Assembly: GCA_009777165.1 (NCBI GenBank)
Contig: WRML01000031.1
Coordinates: 1 to 12,028 of the forward strand
Length of the DNA stretch: 12,028 nucleotides
Reading direction: 5' to 3'
DNA from: Kiritimatiellota bacterium
GTDB lineage: Bacteria > Verrucomicrobiota > Kiritimatiellia > RFP12 > UBA1067
The notes beneath the pieces were generated by a model. The model was not told the DNA's origin and did not search any database. It saw only the letters and a list, made by a program, of their open reading frames with translations. Of the stretch, positions 5,134 to 12,028 are shown in pieces; position 1 is the stretch's first letter; the number at the start of each line of letters is the position of its first letter. The translations under genes and the position numbers were made by a program.

Positions 5134-7101
5134 ATGCCACGGAACATTGTTGAGAAGATTCTTTACGCGCATTACATCGGGGGCGAACTCATCCCGGGCA
5201 AGGGGGAGATGGCGATCCGTATTGACCAGACCCTGACCCAGGACGCGACGGGCACCATGGCGTACCTCCAGTTCGAAAGCCTGGGGCTAGACCGCGTGGA
5301 GGCTGGCCTCGCGGTCAGTTACGTTGACCACAACACCATCCAGGTCGGCTTCGAGAACGCGGACGACCATGCGTATCTGCGGAGTGTGGCGCAACGTTAC
5401 GGCGTGGTGTTCTCGCGCCCCGGCAACGGCATCTGCCACCAGCTGCACCTCGAACGTTTCGGGAAGCCCGGGGCGACGTTACTCGGCAGTGACTCGCACA
5501 CGCCGACAGCCGGCGGCATCGGTATGCTTGCCATCGGCGCGGGGGGCATTGATGTCGCAGTCGCCATGGGGGGGGGGCCTTTCTTCCTCACCAGCCCCAA
5601 GGTCATCCGCATCACGCTGATGGGATCCCTGAAGCCAGGGGTGTCGGCAAAGGATGTCATCCTGAAGGTGATTCACATGCTCGGCACCATGGGCAATACC
5701 GCGCGCATCTTGGAATACGGGGGCGCCGGTGTCGTGAACCTGAGTGTCCCGGAGCGCGCCACCATCGCCAACATGGGCGCAGAACTCGGCGTGATCTCAT
5801 CCGTGTTCCCCAGTGACGAGGTCACCCTCAAGTTCCTCACGGCGCAAGGCAGGGCGGGAGACTGGCAGAAACTGGCCGCGGACAAGGAGGCCAGGTACTA
5901 CCGCAGGGTAAAGATCAACTTGAGCAATGTCAAGCCGATGGCCGCGTGCCCGCACTCCCCCGGCAACGTCACGGCCATCACGAATCTGCTCGGCAAACCA
6001 GTCCACCAGGTGCTGATCGGATCCTGCACCAACTCCTCCTACCGTGACCTCAAGACGGTTGCGCTGATGCTGCGCGGCAAGAAGGTGCATCCCGATGTCG
6101 AGGTCGGGATTGCCCCCGGGTCGCGCCAAGTCGTGACGATGCTGGCGAAGGAGGGGTTGCTCGCAGACCTCGTTTCGGCGGGGGTGCGTATCCTCGAGAA
6201 CGCCTGCGGGTTCTGCATCGGCAACCACATGTCGCCGGCGACGGACGCGGTGAGCTTGCGCACCAGCAACCGCAATTTCGAGGGGCGTTCCGGAACGCGC
6301 TCCGCGCAGGTCTACCTCGTGAGCCCCGAGACAGCCGCCGCCGCCGCGCTCACGGGATGTATCTCCGACCCGCGGCCGATCATAGACCCGCGGCCGGTCG
6401 CGCAGCCGCTGGTCGTGGAGGAGCCAGACACGTTCGGCATTGACGACAGCATGTTCCTCTTCCAAGAGACCGCCGGCAAGGGGGTTCCCGACACGCCGAT
6501 TGTGCGCGGGCCGAACATCGGGCAGGTGCCGCAAGGCAAGCCGCTGCCGAAGACGCTGAGCGGCGAGGCGACGATCAAGGTCGGCGACAAGATCACCACC
6601 GACCACATCATGCCCGCCGGGGCGCGGCTCAAGTACCGTTCGAATATCCCACAATACGCCAAGTATGTGTTTGAGCACGTGGACCCCGAGTTCGCCGCCA
6701 ACGCCGCCGCCAACCGCGACACCGGGCTTGCCAATATCATCATCGCTGGGGACAGTTACGGTCAGGGCTCCAGCCGCGAACATGCGGCGATGTGCCCGAT
6801 GTACCTCGGTGTCAAAGCCATCATGGCAAAGAGTATCGAGCGTATCCATTGGGCAAACCTCGTCAACTTCGGTATCGTGCCGTTCACGTTCGATAACCCC
6901 GAGGATTACGACGGCATCAGCCAAGGGGACGCACTGTTGATCCGTGATCTGCACAAGGTGATTGCAGGCAACGGCAGGGCGACCGTTTACAACAAAACCA
7001 CCGACACGACGTTCGACGTGTCCGTCAAACTCTCTGAGCGGCAGAAGTTCATCCTCCTGAACGGTGGGCTCCTCGCGGCCGTTGCCAAGAACGCGGGTTG
7101 A
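5134..7101 (+). CDS. acn: Aconitate hydratase (Aquifex-type, about 655 aa)
   Basis: This enzyme isomerises citrate to isocitrate through cis-aconitate in the cytoplasm using a [4Fe-4S] cluster. At 655 residues it matches the short bacterial 'Aquifex-type' aconitases rather than the roughly 890-residue AcnA/AcnB. The catalytic domain shows SRPGNGICHQLHLERFG (94-110), LLGSDSHTPTAGGIG (116-130) and the cluster cysteines C298 (GSCTNSS) with C358 and C361 (CGFCIG). The C-terminal swivel domain begins at about 470 and holds GDKITTDHIMPAG (484-496) and the substrate-binding loop GDSYGQGSSREHAAM (539-553). The second cluster motif reads CGFC, where CGPC is usual. A run of nine G at 5569-5577 encodes Gly-Gly-Gly in frame. 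It appears monocistronic, with its own strong promoter and a hairpin after the stop codon. Confidence 0.95.
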   Translation: MPRNIVEKILYAHYIGGELIPGKGEMAIRIDQTLTQDATGTMAYLQFESLGLDRVEAGLAVSYVDHNTIQVGFENADDHAYLRSVAQRYGVVFSRPGNGICHQLHLERFGKPGATLLGSDSHTPTAGGIGMLAIGAGGIDVAVAMGGGPFFLTSPKVIRITLMGSLKPGVSAKDVILKVIHMLGTMGNTARILEYGGAGVVNLSVPERATIANMGAELGVISSVFPSDEVTLKFLTAQGRAGDWQKLAADKEARYYRRVKINLSNVKPMAACPHSPGNVTAITNLLGKPVHQVLIGSCTNSSYRDLKTVALMLRGKKVHPDVEVGIAPGSRQVVTMLAKEGLLADLVSAGVRILENACGFCIGNHMSPATDAVSLRTSNRNFEGRSGTRSAQVYLVSPETAAAAALTGCISDPRPIIDPRPVAQPLVVEEPDTFGIDDSMFLFQETAGKGVPDTPIVRGPNIGQVPQGKPLPKTLSGEATIKVGDKITTDHIMPAGARLKYRSNIPQYAKYVFEHVDPEFAANAAANRDTGLANIIIAGDSYGQGSSREHAAMCPMYLGVKAIMAKSIERIHWANLVNFGIVPFTFDNPEDYDGISQGDALLIRDLHKVIAGNGRATVYNKTTDTTFDVSVKLSERQKFILLNGGLLAAVAKNAG

Positions 7102-7115
7102 TGGGCACATCATGT

Positions 7116-7152
7116 CTAACGGAGTGCGGACAAGATGTCCGCACTCCGTTAG
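7116..7152. repeat. Perfect 17-bp inverted repeat after aconitase (terminator or REP-like palindrome)
   Basis: The arm CTAACGGAGTGCGGACA (7116-7132), loop AGA, and an exact complementary arm (7136-7152) begin 14 nt after the aconitase stop. As RNA this would be a very stable hairpin and could end transcription or protect the 3' end. The downstream sequence is C-rich, with no T tract, so it is not a classical intrinsic terminator. Its core is nearly identical to a second site at 9760-9783, which points to a dispersed palindromic repeat. Confidence 0.85.
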
Positions 7153-7158
7153 CCCCCC

Positions 7159-7180
7159 CTAACACAAATCTAACAAATAT
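7159..7180 (+). promoter_or_regulatory. Candidate Pho-box-like tandem operator
   Basis: Two head-to-tail 11-bp units, CTAACACAAAT (7159-7169) and CTAACAAATAT (7170-7180), resemble the 11-bp-periodic CTGTCATAAAT-type half-sites of PhoB and the TTAACA-type half-sites of PhoP. A further TTAACA at 7185-7190 overlaps the predicted -35 of the Na/Pi cotransporter. The match to the E. coli half-site is 8 of 11 for the first unit. A role in phosphate control is inference from position and pattern. Confidence 0.4.
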
Positions 7181-7184
7181 TTGC

Positions 7185-7214
7185 TTAACAAAAACCACAT
7201 AAATTCCTTATACT
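7185..7214 (+). promoter_or_regulatory. Promoter of the Na/Pi cotransporter-glycosidase unit
   Basis: TTAACA (7185-7190), 18 bp, then TATACT (7209-7214). The predicted start is near 7221, giving a very short leader of about 15 nt that contains AAAAGGAG. Confidence 0.55.
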
Positions 7215-7222
7215 TTATCCGC

Positions 7223-7230
7223 AAAAGGAG
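7223..7230 (+). promoter_or_regulatory. Shine-Dalgarno site of the Na/Pi cotransporter
   Basis: AAAAGGAG lies 5 nt before the ATG at 7236 and supports that start, which also gives a clean lipoprotein signal. Confidence 0.75.
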
Positions 7231-7235
7231 TCCTT

Positions 7236-9656
7236 ATGTGTTTGAAACATCTGTCTTCGTTTTGTGGTGTCATTGCTACGCTCGTCTTGTTGTGTGGATG
7301 TGAAAAGACATCCGAAGGGCTCGAGCCTGACAAACTCGTTTGTGTCACGCCCGAAACGGTGCTGGGACCCCCGGGAGCAGTCATTCAGAAAGGATGCAAG
7401 GTCGAGCTCGTCAGCAAGCCCGTGCGCGGACTGCTGGGGGGGAAGGGCGAGGCGCACCCGGTCGCGGGCACGAAACTCGTCGCGCGCGCGGCGGACCCGT
7501 CGTCGGGGCTTGTCGCCATCCCCGAAGAGGCAGTCACGGATGCGGGGGGTAACGTGACGTTCGACGTCCGGCTCGGCAACACGTTCGGTGACCAGTACCT
7601 CGACGTGTCATGCGCGGACACCCCCGGCATCACGCGGCGCGTGCGTTTCGTGGCGGGGGTTACGATCGAGAACGGCAGTCAGGAGGTGACGGCCGGCCGT
7701 GCGCTCGACAAGCCCATCCGCGTGCGGCTGGTGGACGGCAGCGGGGCCCCCCTCGCCGACACGCCCGTCTTCTTCACGCTCGTCAAGCAGCCCGGCAAGA
7801 ACGGCAAGCTCAGCAAAAGCCAGGTCGCCACGGATACGGGCGGTATCGCGGAGGTCGAGCTCCTGACGGACGCGGCGGCCACGGGGAGCTATCAGGTCCG
7901 TGCCGAAGTCGCAGCCCCCCACGCTGGCGTTTCCATCCGCCCGATCGCCATCGACGCGATGGCAGTGAACGTGACCGGTATCCTCATCGCCGTCTTCGGC
8001 GGCCTAGCCTTCTTCATTTACGGCATGGTGCTGATGAGCGACGGGCTCCAGCAGATCGCGGGGAACAAGATGAAGGCCACGCTGGCGTTCATCACGCGCA
8101 ACCGGATCGGCGCGATCCTGACCGGCACGTTCGTGACCGCACTCATCCAGTCGTCCAGCGCGACGACGGTGATGACGGTGGGGTTCGTCAACGCGGGGCT
8201 GCTGTCGCTGACGCAAGCCATCGGCGTGGTGTTCGGCGCGAACATCGGCACGACGGTCACGGGGCAGATCGTGTCGCTCAAGCTCGACAGCCTCGCCCTG
8301 CCGTCCATCATCCTGGGGCTCACGCTGTTGCTGGTCGCGCGCAAAAACGTCCTCCAGGGGACCGCCCGCACCGTCCTCGGGTTCGGGCTGCTGTTCTTCG
8401 GGATGATGATGATGTCGCAGGAGCTGAAAGCTATCAGCGCGTTCCCGACGTTCGTGCAGCTGTTCCAGCGGTTTGACTGCACACCCGCGCTCGCCGGGGG
8501 GGAGATGCCGCTCAAAACCGTGCTGGGCGCGGTCGGCATCGGCACAGTCGTGACGATGCTCGTGCAGAGCAGCTCCGCGACGATCGGGCTGGTCATTGCG
8601 CTGGCCAACAGCGGGCTGTTGAACTTCTGGACCGCCTTCCCCATCGTGCTGGGCTGCAACATCGGAACCACCATCACCGCGGTCCTCGCCGCGCTCAGCG
8701 CGAACCGCACCGCGAAGCAGACCGCCGCCGCCCATGCCATCTTCAACATCCTGGGGACGGCACTGATGGTCGCGCTGTTCTACGTGCCGTACCGCGGCGT
8801 GCCGTGTTTCCTCTTCCTCGTGAACCATGTGGCGGCCGGCGACGTGTTTGCCGGGGAGAACATCGGGCGGCACGTGGCGATGGCGCACACCATTGCCAGT
8901 ATCACGAAGGTGTCTGTCATGATCCCGTTCATCGGGGGGCTGGCGTGGATCTGCGAGAAAATCGTCCCCGGCAAGAAAGCGCCCGTCACCTTCGTGCAGC
9001 TGGAGACCACCCTCCTCAACACCCCCTCGCTCGCGATGGTCTGCACCATGAAGGCCCTCGCCGATATGACGGAAACGGCGTGGGACATGGCGCTGGAGGT
9101 CCTCAACGGCTACCGCAACGACAAGCCCGTCTCCGTGGACGACGTGAAGGTCGTCGAGGACAAGGCAGACCGTATGCAGAACGAGATCATGAGCTACCTC
9201 GTGCAGCTCACCCGCAAGAAACTCTCCGAGACCCAGGCCCAGGCCATCCCGCTCCTGATGCACTGCGTGAACGACGCCGAGCGCATCGCCGACCTTGCCT
9301 ATCTCATCGCCCGCCGCGCGGACGCCGAGGCCGCCAACGCGACAGGCAACTTCACCGGGCAGGCGATCACCGACCTGAACAAACTGATCGAGACGGCGAA
9401 CACCGTCGCGGACATGACCCTCGACAGCCTCCGCAAAGAGTCCACCCGATCGACGGAAAACGCCAAGCTCATGCTCAAGACGATCAAGAACATGTCCCAC
9501 CAAGCGCTCAGCGACCACGCCGACCGCACCCAGGGGGGCATCTGCAACCCGCAGCGCGGCATGGTCTACGTCGAGGTCATCGCCGCCATCGAGAACATCG
9601 TGCGTCACCTGGAGAACATCGTCGAGCGCGCCGAAATCGTCAACGCGACAACGTAA
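7236..9656 (+). CDS. Na/Pi cotransporter with N-terminal lipoprotein signal and Ig-like region and C-terminal PhoU-like domain
   Basis: An 806-residue inner-membrane protein. Residues 1-22 are a lipoprotein-type signal ending in the lipobox LCGC (acylated C22 predicted). Residues about 30-245 are extracytoplasmic. They contain at least one Ig-like (Big_1-type) unit: IRVRLVDGSGAPLADTPVFF at 161-180, then VATDTGGIAEVELLTDAAATGSYQVRAEV at 197-225; residues 76-128 (VAGTKL, TDAGGNVTFDVRL) look like a related, weaker unit. Residues about 247-578 are the Na/Pi-cotransporter II core in two inverted halves, each with the signature QSSSAT (305-310 and 444-449) and a G-x-NIGTT motif (GANIGTT 334-340, GCNIGTT 473-479). 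Residues about 595-800 are a cytoplasmic PhoU-like helical bundle (EDKADRMQNEI, CVNDAERIADLA). The family imports phosphate with Na+. The usual bacterial homologue of about 550 residues lacks the N-terminal extension. A secreted glycosidase gene follows 19 nt downstream. Confidence 0.92.
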   Translation: MCLKHLSSFCGVIATLVLLCGCEKTSEGLEPDKLVCVTPETVLGPPGAVIQKGCKVELVSKPVRGLLGGKGEAHPVAGTKLVARAADPSSGLVAIPEEAVTDAGGNVTFDVRLGNTFGDQYLDVSCADTPGITRRVRFVAGVTIENGSQEVTAGRALDKPIRVRLVDGSGAPLADTPVFFTLVKQPGKNGKLSKSQVATDTGGIAEVELLTDAAATGSYQVRAEVAAPHAGVSIRPIAIDAMAVNVTGILIAVFGGLAFFIYGMVLMSDGLQQIAGNKMKATLAFITRNRIGAILTGTFVTALIQSSSATTVMTVGFVNAGLLSLTQAIGVVFGANIGTTVTGQIVSLKLDSLALPSIILGLTLLLVARKNVLQGTARTVLGFGLLFFGMMMMSQELKAISAFPTFVQLFQRFDCTPALAGGEMPLKTVLGAVGIGTVVTMLVQSSSATIGLVIALANSGLLNFWTAFPIVLGCNIGTTITAVLAALSANRTAKQTAAAHAIFNILGTALMVALFYVPYRGVPCFLFLVNHVAAGDVFAGENIGRHVAMAHTIASITKVSVMIPFIGGLAWICEKIVPGKKAPVTFVQLETTLLNTPSLAMVCTMKALADMTETAWDMALEVLNGYRNDKPVSVDDVKVVEDKADRMQNEIMSYLVQLTRKKLSETQAQAIPLLMHCVNDAERIADLAYLIARRADAEAANATGNFTGQAITDLNKLIETANTVADMTLDSLRKESTRSTENAKLMLKTIKNMSHQALSDHADRTQGGICNPQRGMVYVEVIAAIENIVRHLENIVERAEIVNATT

Positions 9657-9661
9657 TGCAC

Positions 9662-9666
9662 AAGGA
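9662..9666 (+). promoter_or_regulatory. Shine-Dalgarno site that decides the glycosidase start
   Basis: AAGGA directly abuts an ATG at 9667 but is 9 nt from the ATG at 9676, so 9676 is the preferred start. Confidence 0.65.
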
Positions 9667-9675
9667 ATGTTACTC

Positions 9676-11820
9676 ATGAAACAGCGTGTCAATCCTGTCA
9701 TCCTGCCCCCAAAAAACGTGTCATCGCGATTGTGTCGTGTGTCTAAGGGCTTCGCCCGAGGATGCGGAATCTTATCCGCACTCATCGTGGTCGGGCACGC
9801 AAATGCCGAGACGCTCACGCTCTGGCCCTCGGGCCTCTGTGAGGCGAAGGCGAACGCGGGCGCGACCGTCTCGGTCACGGACACCCGGCGCATCGCCGTC
9901 ACCGCCACGACCGACGCCGCCTGGCCCGGAGCCGCAGTCAACGTCAAGGACGGCCCCTGCGACCTCTCGCCTTACGGCAAGCTGCGCATCAGGCTCCGCA
10001 ACGCCGACACGCGCCCGCTCAACATCAGCCTCAGCGTCAAGGACCGCAACTACAGCGAGGGGGGCCCCGGCGGCAAACTCGCGCTCGCCCCCGGCGAGGA
10101 GGGCGTGATGACCGCCGACCTGCGCAATATGCCGTGGGTACTCGACAAGCCGCTCGAGCTTGTCGGCATGAACGGCTTCCCGCGCGCGCTGGAGAACGGC
10201 AAGGGGTTCGACGTCACCAAGGTCATCTCCCTGCACATCTTCATCCCCAAGGCGGACCTGGGCGACAAGCCCGCGCGGTACGAGATCCTGCGCGTCGAGG
10301 CCGACCCCGCGCCGTTCACGTTCATCCGCGCCGACACCTTCCTGCCGTTCGTGGACGCGCTCGGGCAATTCCGCCACGCCGACTGGCCCGGGAAAATCCA
10401 CAGCGAGGACGAGCTTCAGAAAGCCAAGGCCGCCGAGGCCCAATGGCTCCGGGACACCCCCCCCATCCCCGACCGCAACGCATGGGGCGGCTGGACCAAG
10501 GGCCCCCAGCTCAAAGCGACCGGGCATTTCCGCACCGAGAAGGTCAACGCCAAATGGTGGCTCGTGGACCCCGACGGCCGGCTCTTCTTCTCGCACGGCA
10601 TTGACTGCGTCCGCGCGGGCGCGGAGACGGGCGTGCAGTTGCGCGAGAGCTATTTCGAGTGGCTCCCCGAGGAGGGGTCCCCCTTCGCGAAATTCTACGG
10701 CACGGGCTGGTGGGCCCCCCACAACTTCTACAACGGTAAGACCCCCTTCAAGACGTTCGACTTCGTCCGCGCCAACATGCTCCGCAAGTACGGCGAGGGC
10801 TGGTACAAGACCTTCGCCGAGCTCGCCCACACGCGCATCAGGGCGTGGGGGATGAACACCATCGCCAACTGGTCCGACCCCGAAGTCTACAAGCTCCGCA
10901 AGACCCCCTACACCGCCACCTTCTCCATCCACAGCCAGCGCATCGAAGGCTCCGAGGGGTACTGGGGAAAATTCTGCGACCCCTACGCCGACGAGTTCCA
11001 AAAGGCCCTGCACGACGAGATGGAAAAACAGAAACAGCTGAAATCCACCGACGACCCCTGGTGCATCGGCTACTTCGTGGACAACGAAATCTCCTGGGGC
11101 AACGGCGACACCTCCCTCGCCGAGGCCGCCCTCGCCTCCCCCCCCGCCCAGCCCTGCAAGATCGCGTTCAAGGACTGGCTCGAAGCGAAATACGGAACGC
11201 CCGAAAAACTCAACGCCGCGTGGCAGACCCAACACGCCTCATGGGACGGCTTCCTGCAGGCCACCGCCCTCCCCGACAAAAAGATCATCGCCGATGACCT
11301 CCGCGCGTTCCACACCCAGATCGCCGAGCAATACTTCCGCACCATCCGCGACAGCATCCGCGCCGCCGCCCCCGATAAGCTCTACCTCGGCTGCCGCATC
11401 GCATGGGGGGCCCCGAGCGTCTACCGCGCCTCCGCGAAATACTGCGACGTCGTCAGCGTCAACATCTACAACCGCCAGGCCACCCATGACCTCCCCGACG
11501 GCGCGGAGGACAAGCCCATGATCAACGGCGAATTCCACTTCGGGGCCCTCGACCGCGGGATGTTCCACACCGGGCTTGTCTCCACCGGAAGCCAGGCCGA
11601 ACGCGCCGAGTGCTACAAGGCCTTCGTGGCCTCCTGCCTGAAGCACCCCCGCTACGTCGGCACGCACTGGTTCCAGTGGCAGGACCAGGCCCTCACCGGG
11701 CGCGGCGACGGCGAGAACTACCAGATCGGATTCCTCACCGTCACCGACCAGCCCTACCCCGAGATCGTCGAGGCCGCCCGCGAGACCGCCCGCACGATGT
11801 ACGAGACCCGCTACAGGTAG
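9676..11820 (+). CDS. Secreted GH50-like glycoside hydrolase (beta-agarase type)
   Basis: A 714-residue secreted enzyme. A basic N-region, hydrophobic core (CGILSALIVVG, residues 30-40) and A-x-A site (HANA, cut after A44) form a signal peptide. Residues about 45-215 form a beta-rich region like the N-terminal carbohydrate-binding-type module of GH50 agarases. Residues about 285-714 are the TIM-barrel: WWLVDPDGRLFFSHGIDCVR (294-313), the probable acid/base E471 in GYFVDNEISW and the probable nucleophile E619 in INGEFHFGALDRGMF. These motifs match my memory of GH50 beta-agarases, which cleave beta-1,4 bonds of agarose, but the substrate could be another galactan or glucan. It lies 19 nt after the Na/Pi gene, probably in the same transcript. 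Codon use is very C-ending. Eight signal-peptide codons (29-36) coincide exactly with a palindromic repeat. Confidence 0.85.
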   Translation: MKQRVNPVILPPKNVSSRLCRVSKGFARGCGILSALIVVGHANAETLTLWPSGLCEAKANAGATVSVTDTRRIAVTATTDAAWPGAAVNVKDGPCDLSPYGKLRIRLRNADTRPLNISLSVKDRNYSEGGPGGKLALAPGEEGVMTADLRNMPWVLDKPLELVGMNGFPRALENGKGFDVTKVISLHIFIPKADLGDKPARYEILRVEADPAPFTFIRADTFLPFVDALGQFRHADWPGKIHSEDELQKAKAAEAQWLRDTPPIPDRNAWGGWTKGPQLKATGHFRTEKVNAKWWLVDPDGRLFFSHGIDCVRAGAETGVQLRESYFEWLPEEGSPFAKFYGTGWWAPHNFYNGKTPFKTFDFVRANMLRKYGEGWYKTFAELAHTRIRAWGMNTIANWSDPEVYKLRKTPYTATFSIHSQRIEGSEGYWGKFCDPYADEFQKALHDEMEKQKQLKSTDDPWCIGYFVDNEISWGNGDTSLAEAALASPPAQPCKIAFKDWLEAKYGTPEKLNAAWQTQHASWDGFLQATALPDKKIIADDLRAFHTQIAEQYFRTIRDSIRAAAPDKLYLGCRIAWGAPSVYRASAKYCDVVSVNIYNRQATHDLPDGAEDKPMINGEFHFGALDRGMFHTGLVSTGSQAERAECYKAFVASCLKHPRYVGTHWFQWQDQALTGRGDGENYQIGFLTVTDQPYPEIVEAARETARTMYETRYR
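9760..9783. repeat. Second copy of the TGCGGA...TCCGCA palindrome, inside the glycosidase signal-peptide codons
   Basis: TGCGGA (9763-9768) and TCCGCA (9775-9780) flank a 6-nt loop. Against the reverse complement of the core of the aconitase-downstream hairpin, the 24 bases align with one substitution and two single-base gaps. The copy occupies exactly codons 29-36 of the glycosidase (G-C-G-I-L-S-A-L). Confidence 0.6.
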
Positions 11821-11941
11821 GGTGCACGAAAGCTGAAAGCCCGACCAGCAAGCATTTATAGTCAAATCACATTAAAAGCGTACCGCGACAACATCCCGTT
11901 AGGGATATTTCTTTCGGTAGAAGAGAACGCAAAAAAATCAT
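11821..11941. other. Intergenic region with short ATCCC/GGGAT hairpin
   Basis: No coding frame with a start signal was seen. ATCCC (11893-11897), loop GTTA, GGGAT (11902-11906) forms a small hairpin, followed by ATTTCTTTCGGTAGAAGAG and an A7 run. This resembles short dispersed intergenic repeats that I recall from many bacterial genomes; family membership is inferred. Confidence 0.45.
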
Positions 11942-11966
11942 GGCATCCCATCGGGATGCCTCTTTT
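11942..11966 (+). terminator. Rho-independent terminator after the glycosidase gene
   Basis: GGCATCCC (11942-11949), loop ATC, GGGATGCC (11953-11960), then TCTTTT. An A7 run upstream (11931-11937) makes it potentially bidirectional. It lies 121 nt after the stop codon and probably ends the Na/Pi-glycosidase transcript. Confidence 0.65.
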
Positions 11967-11980
11967 AGGCGCATCCCGTG

Positions 11981-12018
11981 CCCCATCGGTCGCACCTACG
12001 CCGACGGGGGCCCCTTTT
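11981..12018. repeat. Second GC-rich hairpin at the right edge
   Basis: CCCCATCGG (11981-11989) pairs with CCGACGGGG (12001-12009) with one A-C mismatch around an 11-nt loop, followed by CCCCTTTT. It could be a back-up terminator or part of a repeat unit shared with the two preceding hairpins. Confidence 0.45.
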
Positions 12019-12028
12019 CTTGGTGCCT

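Noticed and set aside
5797..7113. Open minus-strand frame opposite aconitase
   Set aside because: No motif or start signal; it mirrors the third-position G/C bias of the aconitase gene.
7102..7235. Riboswitch or small RNA in the aconitase-Na/Pi gap
   Set aside because: The predicted leader is only about 15 nt, and the single large hairpin is better explained as a terminator or repeat.
8004..9947. Open minus-strand frame of 647 codons opposite the Na/Pi gene
   Set aside because: Its translation is a His/Arg/Asp-rich antisense shadow of a GC-rich gene; the plus strand carries the conserved QSSSAT and NIGTT motifs.
9772..11235. Open minus-strand frame opposite the glycosidase
   Set aside because: Gly/Val/Ala/Glu-rich shadow without conserved motifs; the plus strand encodes a clear signal peptide and GH50-like catalytic motifs.

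Overview
The window is GC-rich (with many G/C homopolymers of 8-9 bases) and reads as a chromosomal segment of a Gram-negative bacterium of the PVC superphylum. A Kiritimatiellota/Verrucomicrobiota-like or Planctomycetota-like host is the best guess. This rests on inference from gene content: an HzsA-like PD40/di-CxxCH protein, an Aquifex-type aconitase, and a secreted GH50-like (agarase-type) glycosidase. No phage, transposase, CRISPR array or rRNA was seen.

Layout. Positions 1-1759 (minus) hold a large exported PD40 beta-propeller/cytochrome-c-motif protein whose 3' end lies outside the window. Positions 1818-2726 (minus) encode a fumarylacetoacetate hydrolase (FAH) family enzyme. It sits 25 nt downstream of a tRNA-Arg(UCU) gene (2752-2828, minus) with a strong promoter, so the two are probably co-transcribed. 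Divergent from the tRNA is a soluble TPR protein (3016-4419, plus), preceded by a TTGACG-17-TATACT promoter with unusual stacked short repeats. A 170-aa membrane-anchored orphan (4432-4944, minus) converges on it. A divergent 189-bp region separates this orphan from an aconitate hydratase (5134-7101, plus). A perfect 17-bp-stem hairpin follows the aconitase.

Positions 7236-9656 and 9676-11820 (plus) form a tight two-gene unit. The first gene is a fusion of a lipoprotein signal, Ig-like region, Na/Pi cotransporter and PhoU-like domain. The second is a secreted GH50-like glycosidase. The promoter region of this unit carries tandem 11-bp units that look like a Pho box, which would fit phosphate control. 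The tail (11821-12028) has no gene but holds a rho-independent terminator and several compact hairpins resembling dispersed intergenic repeats.

How they may work together. Aconitase is central metabolism and the tRNA is housekeeping. The Na/Pi transporter plus glycosidase pair suggests nutrient scavenging, with polysaccharide breakdown next to phosphate uptake. The most notable signals are the unusual Na/Pi fusion with its Pho-box-like upstream region, a palindromic repeat found both after the aconitase and inside the glycosidase signal-peptide codons, and the tRNA-mRNA arrangement upstream of the FAH enzyme.
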